Shown here one piece after another: positions 54,728 to 63,634 of a stretch of DNA of 64,000 nt. Each line of letters starts with the position of its first letter. Positions within the stretch are counted from its first letter, which is position 1. The notes beneath the pieces were generated by a model, which worked only from the letters and a program-made list of their open reading frames with translations, did no database searches and had not been told where the DNA came from. The stretch is from Paenibacillus oceani (lineage in GTDB: Bacteria > Bacillota > Bacilli > Paenibacillales > NBRC-103111), in the NCBI RefSeq assembly GCF_014705615.1, contig NZ_JACXJA010000010.1:62001-126000 (forward strand), read 5' to 3'. The position numbers were made by a program, and so were the translations under genes.

Positions 54728-55549
54728 TTAGATGAGAAGCTTTAGGTAAGACCTGTCGTCAAAGGACGCGTTTCCTTTGGTCAAGCCTTTGGTCGAACGG
54801 TAACTTCGATAACATAAAGGATCCTCTGCAAGCAATTCGTGCAGCAGCCTCTCGGACTCCTGCCGGTCTTCCTGTAAAACGGGGTATCCGTCGCTCGCCA
54901 TTACGATTACTTTTGCGTCCGAAACGGCTATGACTCTAATATCGGATTCACGGACCGGAAATCCGTCCAATACCGCATAAGATAACAGAGAGTCATACCT
55001 GTTGTTCTGAAACTCGTACTGAGTGACCAAAAAGCGGGACAAATCTTCTCTGCTCCGGTCATTGGCGAGAAGCTCATCCACGGAATACTTGAGCAAATAC
55101 TGCTCGACAAGCTTGCTCCTCCAATCCGAGAGCAGGTGGTCAACCAGCTTCTCGTTTGTCACGTGAACACCGTCAATCAAGCATTGGCAATCGCCAACGA
55201 GCCAAAGCTCTTTCCGGCAGGAGCTGTACAGGATGAGGCTCGCAGCCATTCTATTCGCCGGATGAAGCGACACTTCCTCAAGGATCCCGCGCTGCTTATA
55301 ATACCTGTACAAGCAGCGGGTCAGCTTGCTTACCGCATCCGGGTATGGAATGTCGGCGCTGAAGCTATTGATTTCCCGGGCCAGCAAGTCAACAGCAATC
55401 CGGGCCGACGATTGACCGTCGTAAAGCGCCTTTTCCTTCGGCGTCATCCCGTCGATGATTGCCGCAAAATGATCTGTGACAACGATGGCATCTTCGTTGT
55501 CACAAGGCTGCCCTGTTTTGGACATGGAGAACTGCTCGACAATTTTCAC
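54728..55549 (-). CDS. PP2C-like protein phosphatase domain protein
   Basis: 273 residues beginning at a GTG that overlaps the sulfatase stop. The opening NEDAIVVTDHFAAIIDG, the VMASDGYP segment and the C-terminal FDDRSYLKLL resemble the metal-binding motifs I, VIII and XI of PPM/PP2C phosphatases. A long in-frame extension over the sulfatase gene is an artefact. A phosphatase in a catabolic cluster is odd. It might act on a sugar- or kinase-linked phosphate, or on a regulatory protein. Confidence 0.6.
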   Translation of the reverse strand: MKIVEQFSMSKTGQPCDNEDAIVVTDHFAAIIDGMTPKEKALYDGQSSARIAVDLLAREINSFSADIPYPDAVSKLTRCLYRYYKQRGILEEVSLHPANRMAASLILYSSCRKELWLVGDCQCLIDGVHVTNEKLVDHLLSDWRSKLVEQYLLKYSVDELLANDRSREDLSRFLVTQYEFQNNRYDSLLSYAVLDGFPVRESDIRVIAVSDAKVIVMASDGYPVLQEDRQESERLLHELLAEDPLCYRSYRSTKGLTKGNASFDDRSYLKLLI

Positions 55550-57018
55550 AACATCGCTCCCGAACGCCGGGTTCTCTCGGCATAATGCGGCGACACGATC
55601 GGCGGCTTGCCTGCTTGGCAAACGAGCCGATTGCCATCGGTCAAACCGGCGCTGCGGGGAGCCAGCACGCCGATCAAGCGTTCCCGCCACATCAGCAGTT
55701 CGGACGCGTGCGCCTCGCTGCCCGCCAGATCGTTCAACTCTGCCGGGTCGCGGCGCAAATCGAACAATTGCTCCGAACCGATCCGCGGAAACCATATGTA
55801 CTTCCATTTGCCGTCGGTCAAATATTGCATCTCCTGCTCTTCGGAGTAACAGGTGGAATGCTCCCCGTGCACATACGGCCTCCAGTCCGGACATTCGCCT
55901 TGCATAAGCGGCAGCAAGCTTCTGCCGTCCACCGTCTGCGGGATAGGGGTACCGGCCGCTTCCAGAATGGTCGGCATAATGTCCTGCAAGCATACGGGAT
56001 TCTCCACCCGCTGTGTTGCGGGCGTTCCCATGCCGGCCGGCAGCTTGACGATCAGGGGGATGTGGGCCGATCCTTCGTATGCATACGTTTTTCTCCACAA
56101 GTTGTGATCCCCCTGCATATCCCCGTGATCAGAGGTGAAAATGACAATGGTATCGCGCAGCAGCTTATGCTTTGTCATGAATTGCAGCAAACGCCCGATT
56201 TGGTGATCAATAAAGTGAATCGATCCGTAATACCCGGCACGAGCGCGCCGGGTTTCTTCCGCACTGCGCCCCCCTCTCCACGCATCCGGGCTGGCGGCGT
56301 CCTGGGGTACATCGTGCATAGACGCCCACTCCCCTACATGCGGCTCCGGCATTTTCTTGTTCGCGTACAAATCGAAATAAAACGCCGGGGGATCGTAGGG
56401 GGAATGCGGCCTTGAGAACGACACTTTCAGGAAGAAAGGCTTGGTCGGATCGCGCCGGTTCAGAAATTCGATCGATTCCTTGATCGTCCAAAACGTGGGG
56501 TGCAAAAACTCTGGCGCATGCGTCGGCCGGGCCATCCATGAATTCGGACCGATGCCATGATCGAATATTTCGTAATCCCCCGTCTTGTTCCGATCGAACC
56601 AGGAACGGAAATCGGATCCGATTCCTTGCTCATCCACTTTGTTGAACTCGTCCAATACCGTATGATGAAAACCGTTCAAAGCACGCATCGGATGGAAACT
56701 CATCTTTCCGATCCCTCGCGTGTGGTAACCGGACTTCGCCAGTTCTCCGGGCAGCGTATGTTCGAACCCGACTCCCATCGGCCCCTGGCCCTTGCCTGTG
56801 CCCAATATTCCCGTATTCCACGGATTCATCCCCGTAATCAGGCTGGCGCGTGCAGGGACGCAGGAAGGGGTAGAGCTGTAGGCGCTGGTGAACACCGTGC
56901 CCTGTGACGCCAGCCAATCCAGATTAGGCGTTTCGATGACCCGATTGCCGTAACAGCCCAGCGTATCCCAGCGCTGCTGATCGGTCATAAGCAGCAGCAC
57001 ATTCGGTTTATTGGCCAT
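55546..57018 (-). CDS. Sulfatase (formylglycine-dependent arylsulfatase family)
   Basis: 490 residues. The maturation motif is SCVPARASLITG, with the Cys to be converted to formylglycine. Metal ligands are in LLMTDQQRWD near the start and SDHGDMQGDHNLW. There is no signal peptide, so a cytoplasmic enzyme acting on an imported sulfated sugar or phosphonate/phosphate ester is likely. No sulfatase-maturating enzyme is encoded nearby. I start it at 57018 (MANKPN). Confidence 0.85.
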   Translation of the reverse strand: MANKPNVLLLMTDQQRWDTLGCYGNRVIETPNLDWLASQGTVFTSAYSSTPSCVPARASLITGMNPWNTGILGTGKGQGPMGVGFEHTLPGELAKSGYHTRGIGKMSFHPMRALNGFHHTVLDEFNKVDEQGIGSDFRSWFDRNKTGDYEIFDHGIGPNSWMARPTHAPEFLHPTFWTIKESIEFLNRRDPTKPFFLKVSFSRPHSPYDPPAFYFDLYANKKMPEPHVGEWASMHDVPQDAASPDAWRGGRSAEETRRARAGYYGSIHFIDHQIGRLLQFMTKHKLLRDTIVIFTSDHGDMQGDHNLWRKTYAYEGSAHIPLIVKLPAGMGTPATQRVENPVCLQDIMPTILEAAGTPIPQTVDGRSLLPLMQGECPDWRPYVHGEHSTCYSEEQEMQYLTDGKWKYIWFPRIGSEQLFDLRRDPAELNDLAGSEAHASELLMWRERLIGVLAPRSAGLTDGNRLVCQAGKPPIVSPHYAERTRRSGAML

Positions 57019-57123
57019 CCCTATCTTCACTCCCACATCACGTATCCTGAACCTCTTATCATTCGTTGAAGCTAAGCTGCGCTGCGTCCAAAAATGTCAT
57101 AATCATTCCATTCGGCCAATGCG

Positions 57124-58029
57124 TTATAATCGCTGCCGCACAAACTCGATGATTGACTCGCGCATCTCTTCCGTCTCTGCGTGTCCCGCATCGTATCTGA
57201 GCAGCGACCATGCCCCGGGCTCGCCGTACCCCGCATACACCCGCTTCATCTCGGCATCGATTTTGTCCAATCCGGCAGCCGGTGTCAATGGATCGTGGAT
57301 GCCAGCCGTACAAAGATGCGGCCGGGGGGCAATCAAGGCGTTAATTTGGGATGTAGTAAAATGATGGAGCAAATCGGGTACATAATAATACAGTCCGTGC
57401 TTACGAACGTTCTGCTCCTTTAGCAGCTCCTGAAAATCGGTCATGCAGCACATATCGACAACAAGCCGTATGCGCGTATCGAGGGCTGCAAGCCACCACG
57501 CCATCGTGCTTCCCATCGAAATCCCCATCGTCCCGATTCGAGCCGGATCTACATCCGCTCTGCTTGTTACATAATCGACGGCGCGCAAGCTGTCGTACAC
57601 CATCATCCCCCACATGACCTGGCCATTCCAAAGCATTTCTTTGAAAATATCCGATTCGCTCCGGCCATTGCGCTCCCCGAAAGCCCAGCTGTCGAAGCAG
57701 AGCACCGAAATGCCGAGAGCGGTCAATACTTCCCCGTAAGGCGGGGACTGCAACGCACCGCGTCCGTGCAGGATTTCCTCCTTGCCGATCTCGTACTTTC
57801 CGCCGTGGGCATGATTGTACAGCATGACCGGCGCCTTGTCCGAAGCCTGCTTTGCCCGCAAATAATAGGCAGGCACTGGCTCGATTCCATTCAGATCCAG
57901 AACGAGCTTCTCCAGTACGAACGAATCGTATTCCTGCTCCTCCAGCAATTGAGCCGAAATCGGCCTTGATCGTGAAGGTAGTCTGCCGAGAAGTCCGTAC
58001 AACCGTTCCCTTTCCGCAACTTGACTCAT
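57124..58029 (-). CDS. Alpha/beta hydrolase (dienelactone hydrolase/acyl-peptidase-like)
   Basis: 301 residues with the alpha/beta-hydrolase fold. It has nucleophile Ser in MGISMGSTMAWW, catalytic Asp in GIHDPLTP and His in DAGHAETEE. The N-terminal about 60 residues form a small cap. It fits the prolyl-oligopeptidase/acetyl-xylan-esterase-like group that removes esters from glycans. It is encoded with the sulfatase in the same direction, which suggests sequential deacylation and desulfation, an inference only. Confidence 0.75.
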   Translation of the reverse strand: MSQVAERERLYGLLGRLPSRSRPISAQLLEEQEYDSFVLEKLVLDLNGIEPVPAYYLRAKQASDKAPVMLYNHAHGGKYEIGKEEILHGRGALQSPPYGEVLTALGISVLCFDSWAFGERNGRSESDIFKEMLWNGQVMWGMMVYDSLRAVDYVTSRADVDPARIGTMGISMGSTMAWWLAALDTRIRLVVDMCCMTDFQELLKEQNVRKHGLYYYVPDLLHHFTTSQINALIAPRPHLCTAGIHDPLTPAAGLDKIDAEMKRVYAGYGEPGAWSLLRYDAGHAETEEMRESIIEFVRQRL

Positions 58030-58221
58030 AATACCCCTCCCATGATCCCTATAGTAACATTTATTTCCTCCCTGCGGGTGTGAGAAAAAACAAGCGGTTA
58101 TAATGAAGCTTCTGCACGTTTAAAGCTGCAGGACCATACTGGATGAATGGCGGATACCGGCATGCGCCATATCCGCCATGTAAAGTTCGTTTATGAAACC
58201 GCGAATTCAGTCGAGCGGGGT

Positions 58222-59541
58222 TTATTTGATTCCCTTCATTGCCCGTTCTTCCTCGATTTTACGGTTCGCTTTCTCTTCTGCTTCCCTCAGCGCCGTATTG
58301 ATATCGCTTTTGTTATAGGCAATATCTTTGAGGGCGCTATCTATAAACGGCTTGACTGCCGGTGTCCAGGTGGAGTAATCCGGAAGTGGGGAAGGGGGAA
58401 CCGAAAGCACCGCTTTTAAGTTTTTTCCTTCAAATACTTTGGAGTCGGAAGCATACGTTAATTTCACATTCGGATCATTCAGGATCGAGAGGCGGCCCGA
58501 TTTGCTTAGAGCAAGCTGCATTTCTTCGGACATCATCGTAAGCAGAACCCGGTATGCCGCCTCTTTATGTTTACTTGTCTTCGATACGGTCATCATATGA
58601 AAGTCGACAGGATTACCGGTTTGTTTGTCCTTGAACACCGGATAAGCCGTCAGGTCCCAATCGTATTCCGGCGGGTTCTTGGTAAAAAAAGCAGCGAAAG
58701 AGGCAATCCAGTTCGATTTCATGGCGATTGTGTTGCTGTTGACATTCGTCGGCAAGTGCACCTTATCGTTTACGAGTCCCGGTATTTCAAACAATTCCTT
58801 CATGTAGGAAAATACATACTGGTGTTTTTCCGTGGTCAGTATCGCCTTTTCATCCTTGGCATCCATATTCGATATGCCGTTTTGCTTTAATAAATTCATG
58901 ATTCGATCGGGCGTGCCTCCGATATATTGGACCTCGCCGTCCATGCGGGTCAGCCGTTTCGATAAATCGAGAAATTGTTCCCATGTAATCGAATCTGTCG
59001 GATATGGGACGCCGAACTTATCAAAAATATCTTTGTTGTAAACCATCGCGCCATAATTCATGCCAAAAGGGATGCCGTAAATGCCCCCGTCCTTGCCATA
59101 TTGTTTCAATGTCTCCAAAACAGTCGGGTCGATTCGATTCAAATCAACTTTGAAACGTTTGATCATCGGATTTAAATCTTCGGGGTAGTCGATATCCAGA
59201 TACGTGCCCAAGGAAGGATTGCTCACCGTCACCAGATCCGGAACCGTGCCGGCAGCGAGCAGCGTATCGATGGGGTCTTTTGTCATTTTGAGCGATATAT
59301 CCGGATATTTCACTTTCACCTGACGCGCGATTTTCTCAAATTCACTTTCCGTTAAAGCCGCATTCTGATCTTTAACAAGCAGTTCTACGGGACCTCCGCT
59401 ATATTCGTCACTTGCCTGCGGCAAATCCGCGTTGTTCCCAACTGTATTGCTAGCCTCTTCGCCGCCTGCGCATCCGGCGATTAGAACGATTGATCCTGCC
59501 AAGAACAAACCGCCTAAGTAATTTTTGCGTTTTGTGACCAC
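58222..59541 (-). CDS. Orphan extracellular solute-binding lipoprotein
   Basis: 439 residues. The signal peptide ends in LIAGC (Cys24). The type-1 sugar-binding domain is of normal length, unlike the two larger LplA-type proteins in this window. No permease genes are adjacent, so it must use membrane partners encoded elsewhere or outside the known set. A palindrome of the LacI type lies about 140 bases upstream of its start, and the LacI gene is immediately upstream. Confidence 0.85.
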   Translation of the reverse strand: MVTKRKNYLGGLFLAGSIVLIAGCAGGEEASNTVGNNADLPQASDEYSGGPVELLVKDQNAALTESEFEKIARQVKVKYPDISLKMTKDPIDTLLAAGTVPDLVTVSNPSLGTYLDIDYPEDLNPMIKRFKVDLNRIDPTVLETLKQYGKDGGIYGIPFGMNYGAMVYNKDIFDKFGVPYPTDSITWEQFLDLSKRLTRMDGEVQYIGGTPDRIMNLLKQNGISNMDAKDEKAILTTEKHQYVFSYMKELFEIPGLVNDKVHLPTNVNSNTIAMKSNWIASFAAFFTKNPPEYDWDLTAYPVFKDKQTGNPVDFHMMTVSKTSKHKEAAYRVLLTMMSEEMQLALSKSGRLSILNDPNVKLTYASDSKVFEGKNLKAVLSVPPSPLPDYSTWTPAVKPFIDSALKDIAYNKSDINTALREAEEKANRKIEEERAMKGIK

Positions 59542-59679
59542 AAAAAACCCTCCGATTCGTCAATTTAATAAGTCCTGCTGAACCATCCGACTGAACGACC
59601 CGACCGATACCTCATTGACGTGGAACCCCTATTCGATCACCCCTTTCAAGCTGCTTACGGTTCGATTTCAATTCAAAAA

Positions 59680-59691
59680 GTAATCGATTAC
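59680..59691. promoter_or_regulatory. LacI-type operator upstream of the lipoprotein gene
   Basis: GTAATCGATTAC, a perfect 12-base palindrome with the central CG typical of LacI/GalR operators. Its core recurs at 60736-60745 upstream of the regulator gene. Confidence 0.65.
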
Positions 59692-59731
59692 AAAATAGAC
59701 ACAAAAAAAAGAAGACGGATGGATGCTGGAT

Positions 59732-60712
59732 TTATGTCTCCCTGATCACAAGCTGGTGGTTTAAAATGACCTGTTTGCTTTTATGGATCTCTTTATTTTT
59801 AATTTTCCTCAAAAGCAATTGGACGGAGGTGAAACCCAGCTCATAAGCGGGTTGAACAATGGACGATATTCGGGGAGATGTAATCTGGGTAACGAAGGTT
59901 CCCGCGAAGCTGATCAACCCGGTTTTCCGATCAAGATGTATCGTCCGATCTTCCATTCCCTTTAAAATATGAGCGGCATATAAATCCGAATGGGTTAGCA
60001 GGCCGTCGATTGGTATACCTCGATCGACCATATCGTTTAGCAAGGTCCCGATTTCCTCGCGCCCCTTTTTTGGCTGTACAAAAAAATGAGGCTGAAACGT
60101 CACCCCTGCATCCGCCAAAGCCTGCTTGAACCCTCCCAAACGGTCCTTGACCGAGCTGGAATCCTTGGCGCCGGCCACATAAACGATATGTTTGCAGCCT
60201 CTTTGCAGAAGCTCGCATGCGGCGTCATAGCTTGCTTTCCGGTTGTCGATCGCTACGTACGAGAGATTCATATTTTCATAATATTCATTGCACATGACAA
60301 CCGGATAGTGTGCGTTCAAGTCTTGAATGGTCTGTTCATTGGCCCAGGAAGAAATAACCAAAATTCCATCCACCTGATTCGTCCTCAGCATGTTCCTGTA
60401 AGTGTCCGCCTGCCACTCTGTCGTGCCGATGATCATGTTGTAGCCGTTGCTATCTCGGATGGCTTCCTGCGCCCCCTTCACAATATCCGCGAAAAAAGGG
60501 TTCGAGATCGAAGACATGACGATCACAATTGTGGAGCTGGATTTTTTTCTTAAGTTTTTGGCCAAAATATTCGGCGAAAAATGCAATTCATCAATTGCTT
60601 TCAGCACTTTGAGCCGATTTTTCGTTTTCACGGTGGGATCCTGGTTCAACACTCTAGAAACGGTTGCCACCGAAACCTCTGCCAGCTTGGCGACATCTTT
60701 GACGGAACTCAT
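59732..60712 (-). CDS. LacI/GalR-family transcriptional repressor
   Basis: 326 residues. The N-terminal LacI helix-turn-helix is VKDVAKLAEVSVATVSRVLNQ (about 4-24), with the hinge helix ILAKNLRKK. The periplasmic-binding-protein-like ligand domain follows. It probably represses itself and the minus-strand catabolic genes downstream through the GTAATCGATTAC sites and responds to a sugar derived from the substrate. It is first in the group. Confidence 0.9.
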   Translation of the reverse strand: MSSVKDVAKLAEVSVATVSRVLNQDPTVKTKNRLKVLKAIDELHFSPNILAKNLRKKSSSTIVIVMSSISNPFFADIVKGAQEAIRDSNGYNMIIGTTEWQADTYRNMLRTNQVDGILVISSWANEQTIQDLNAHYPVVMCNEYYENMNLSYVAIDNRKASYDAACELLQRGCKHIVYVAGAKDSSSVKDRLGGFKQALADAGVTFQPHFFVQPKKGREEIGTLLNDMVDRGIPIDGLLTHSDLYAAHILKGMEDRTIHLDRKTGLISFAGTFVTQITSPRISSIVQPAYELGFTSVQLLLRKIKNKEIHKSKQVILNHQLVIRET

Positions 60713-60735
60713 CTTTTTTTATCCTTTTCAAGAAA

Positions 60736-60745
60736 TAATCGATTA
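60736..60745. promoter_or_regulatory. LacI-type operator upstream of its own gene
   Basis: TAATCGATTA lies within ATAATCGATTAC, 24 bases before the LacI start. It shares the core of the 59680 site and suggests autoregulation. Confidence 0.6.
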
Positions 60746-60911
60746 CAAAATGATGCAAAGCAATCTTCTATCAGAATAAAAGCCGATTGTTATCGGGATG
60801 TTATACCGGTGTAAAGAATATATAAATTCGGTTGCTGTGATCCTACTCAATTATTGTAGACTGCAACCAATGTCATGAACGCGAAGTTCTCTGGTCTTCC
60901 GAAATGAATTA

Positions 60912-60950
60912 GAAAACGGAGTCCCCGCAAACCCACGTGGCTCCGTTTTC
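60912..60950 (-). terminator. Terminator of the ABC exporter operon
   Basis: A 10-base stem GAAAACGGAG / CTCCGTTTTC, with T-rich flanks on both strands, lies 37 bases past the permease stop at 60987. Confidence 0.8.
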
Positions 60951-60986
60951 GTTATTACCAAATGTACTAAAGAGCTCCTTGTCCAG

Positions 60987-62591
60987 CTACAACGTCTCCA
61001 TATCCCGCCTTCTGAACCCGACAAAGCCAGCCGTAATCAGCACGATCGCGATAACGCCAAGCACAAACAACGGCAGGAACGTCACATCTTCAACAGGTGC
61101 GCGCGGCACATAGCCATAGGGCGTTACCTGCTTCATCCAGTCCGGCAGTTGAAGCAATCCTCCCATGAATAAGACAACAAACGAATAGATCAGGTATAAC
61201 CAGTTCACAGTGGTCATCTTCGGGAAACAACCTGTGAATAAAACCGAGATGCCGATCATAACAAGGATGGCCGGATAATACACTGCCGCCGCTCCGTAGA
61301 TCGTGCCGAAGTTCAAACCGTTCTCCATCGAAGCGTTACCGGCAGACCATAGGCCAAGTACGGCAAGCAAAACCATTACGAACCCGATGACAATCGCAGC
61401 AAGCAAGTAACTTCCCAGCAAACTGTCACGAGAGACCGCCCTGCCCAGCAGCGGGTCGATGAGGCCCTTCTTTTCTTCGCCTCGAAGCCTGTTTACAACT
61501 AAAATCGGTGGAATCGTTGCTGCAAGCGTCATGACTGTCATGAGGAGCGCAATGAATTGTTCGGTTATCGTTAAACCTTCAGCCTCGCCCAGCATTTTAC
61601 CCGCCATTTCGTTGTTTCCGAGAAACCCTTCAAGATCGCCGAGAATCGAACCATACGATGCGCCGAGTACATACATCCCGATCGCCCATGCGAACAACCC
61701 GGTGCGCTGAAGCCGAAAGACGAGTGCGATCGGGCTCTGCAGAAAGCGGGAGGCGCGCGATCTGCCCGGTCTCGACGGTATAAAGCCTCTGTCCAGGTCC
61801 CGGATTGCATGCAGCCCGTTTGCAACGATAAAAAGAAGCAGAGCAAACGCCGTCATCAAGGCCACAACTCCCCAATTGTTGACCGAATATACGCCTGCCT
61901 TCGTCACCCATCCGAGCGGAGACAGCCAGGACAGCGTCTCATTGCCGACGTCGCCGGCCGCACGGACCAAGTAAGAAATCAAAAGCACCGCAATGGAATA
62001 ACCGATCGTGCCGCGGGAATTGTCCGAAAGCTGGGCAAACAGAGCTGCCACTCCCGCGAATACTAGGCCGGTTGCCCCAAGGATCACCCCATACAAAAGC
62101 GATCCTTCCAAATCCATACTTTCCACCCCAAGCATAGTCAGACCGATCCCCGTAACTGCCGCAAGCAGCGCAAATATTCCAACCTGTACTACTAACGTTG
62201 CGTTCAGCCAGGAAAGGCGGCCAACCGGGAGCGAGCGGACCAGTTCCATACGTCCCTCTTCCTCATCGCCCCTCGTATGACGCGCCACGAGCAGAATAGC
62301 CATAAGACCGACAACAAGAGCCGTCAAAAGCAGCATCTGGTGTGCGGTCATAGCCCCAATCGTATAGTTGTCCAGCTCCCCCGGCCCGAGCATCGCCGTC
62401 ATGGCAGGGTTGGCCATCGACCCGGCCATGACATCTCTTTCCTGCTGGGAACCGTATATCTCGGACAATGCGGGCGGCACTATCAAGGTGAAAAAGGCAA
62501 TGCCCAGCATCCATAGTGGAACGCGCATTCGATCGAGCCTCACGATAAAACCGATCAATCGGCCCATTCCGGCCAATAACGGATAACTCAT
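60987..62591 (-). CDS. ABC exporter permease (two fused ABC-2 halves)
   Basis: 534 residues with about 12 membrane helices in two similar halves, the layout of TnrB3-like polyketide-antibiotic exporters. It overlaps the ATPase gene by 4 bases and forms the membrane part of a two-gene exporter. Substrate unknown. Antibiotic efflux is the usual annotation of the family. Confidence 0.85.
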   Translation of the reverse strand: MSYPLLAGMGRLIGFIVRLDRMRVPLWMLGIAFFTLIVPPALSEIYGSQQERDVMAGSMANPAMTAMLGPGELDNYTIGAMTAHQMLLLTALVVGLMAILLVARHTRGDEEEGRMELVRSLPVGRLSWLNATLVVQVGIFALLAAVTGIGLTMLGVESMDLEGSLLYGVILGATGLVFAGVAALFAQLSDNSRGTIGYSIAVLLISYLVRAAGDVGNETLSWLSPLGWVTKAGVYSVNNWGVVALMTAFALLLFIVANGLHAIRDLDRGFIPSRPGRSRASRFLQSPIALVFRLQRTGLFAWAIGMYVLGASYGSILGDLEGFLGNNEMAGKMLGEAEGLTITEQFIALLMTVMTLAATIPPILVVNRLRGEEKKGLIDPLLGRAVSRDSLLGSYLLAAIVIGFVMVLLAVLGLWSAGNASMENGLNFGTIYGAAAVYYPAILVMIGISVLFTGCFPKMTTVNWLYLIYSFVVLFMGGLLQLPDWMKQVTPYGYVPRAPVEDVTFLPLFVLGVIAIVLITAGFVGFRRRDMETL

Positions 62592-63487
62592 GAGCGATAG
62601 CCTCCTCCGGTTGCTTCATAGTGGCGAATGAAAATGTCCTCGAGCGTAGGCGGCGAACATTCCAGCTTCACAATGCCGAACTGGCTTAGATGCCGAATAA
62701 CGTGATCCATCTCTTCTGTATCTATTTGGAAGGACAAAGCGGCGCCATTCGCTTCCAACTCGTAAATACCGTTCAGCCGATCGATCGAGGGAACCGCTTG
62801 TTTCGTTTCCACCTTAACGTGTGTGCGGGTCAGGTGACGCATTTCCTGCAAGGTGCCGCTCTCAATGATCTTCCCCTGTCGAATAATTCCAACCTTGTCG
62901 CATAGACGTTCCACTTCGGACAAAATGTGGCTGGACAGCAGAACGCTCTTCCCATGCTTCTTCACTTCCATTACGCAATCCTGAAAGACATTTTCCATCA
63001 AAGGGTCCAGCCCGGAGGTTGGTTCGTCTAAAATATACAAATCCGAGTCGGAGGAAAATGCCGCGATCAAAGCTACTTTTTGCCTGTTTCCTTTGGAATA
63101 GGTCCTGCATTTCTTCGTCGGGTCCAGATCGAATTTCTGAATGAGCTCTTCCCGCTTGCTACTGCTGCATCCTCCTCGCAATTTGATGAACAAATCAATC
63201 ACTTCGCCGCCAGTCAAATTGGGCCACAGATTCACGTCGCCAGGTACGTAGGCGAGACGCTTGTGGATCTCGACCGCATCATGCCATGCATCCTTCCCAA
63301 ACAATCGGGCCTCGCCAGAGGTAGCTCGCAATACGCCGAGCAGTACACGAATGGTCGTCGATTTACCCGCGCCGTTCGGGCCAATGAATCCGAATATTTC
63401 TCCGCTGTTTACTTCCAGATTCACTCCGTCCAGCGCCGTAAATGCGCCGAATTTCTTGGACAAGTTCCTAACTCGCAACAAAGACAT
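62588..63487 (-). CDS. ABC exporter ATP-binding protein
   Basis: 299 residues. It has Walker A GPNGAGKS (36-43), signature YSKGNRQKVALI, Walker B LYILDEPTSGLDP, H-loop SSHIL, and a C-terminal extension of about 90 residues as in DrrA-like ATPases. It is divergent from the TetR gene at 63635, which probably regulates it. Confidence 0.88.
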   Translation of the reverse strand: MSLLRVRNLSKKFGAFTALDGVNLEVNSGEIFGFIGPNGAGKSTTIRVLLGVLRATSGEARLFGKDAWHDAVEIHKRLAYVPGDVNLWPNLTGGEVIDLFIKLRGGCSSSKREELIQKFDLDPTKKCRTYSKGNRQKVALIAAFSSDSDLYILDEPTSGLDPLMENVFQDCVMEVKKHGKSVLLSSHILSEVERLCDKVGIIRQGKIIESGTLQEMRHLTRTHVKVETKQAVPSIDRLNGIYELEANGAALSFQIDTEEMDHVIRHLSQFGIVKLECSPPTLEDIFIRHYEATGGGYRS

Positions 63488-63535
63488 GACCGTGTCCTCC
63501 CATTAATGTTTTGAAATATTTTTATTCATATCTTT

Positions 63536-63548
63536 CATATTATATGAT
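63536..63548. promoter_or_regulatory. Palindrome between divergent exporter and TetR genes
   Basis: TCATAT-T-ATATGA, a 13-base palindrome in the 147-base divergent intergenic region, is a candidate TetR operator. Confidence 0.4.
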
Positions 63549-63634
63549 AATACATTCGCTTTCAATCTCTTTTGAACTCTGTTCATTGTTTTATTTCATA
63601 ACTTAAGATAAACTTGTTGCTGAGGTGAATGGAA

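Noticed and set aside
54728-56098. 456-codon version of the PP2C-like gene
   Set aside because: The first about 180 codons overlap the sulfatase gene out of frame and look random. The GTG at 55549 overlapping the sulfatase stop is the sensible start.
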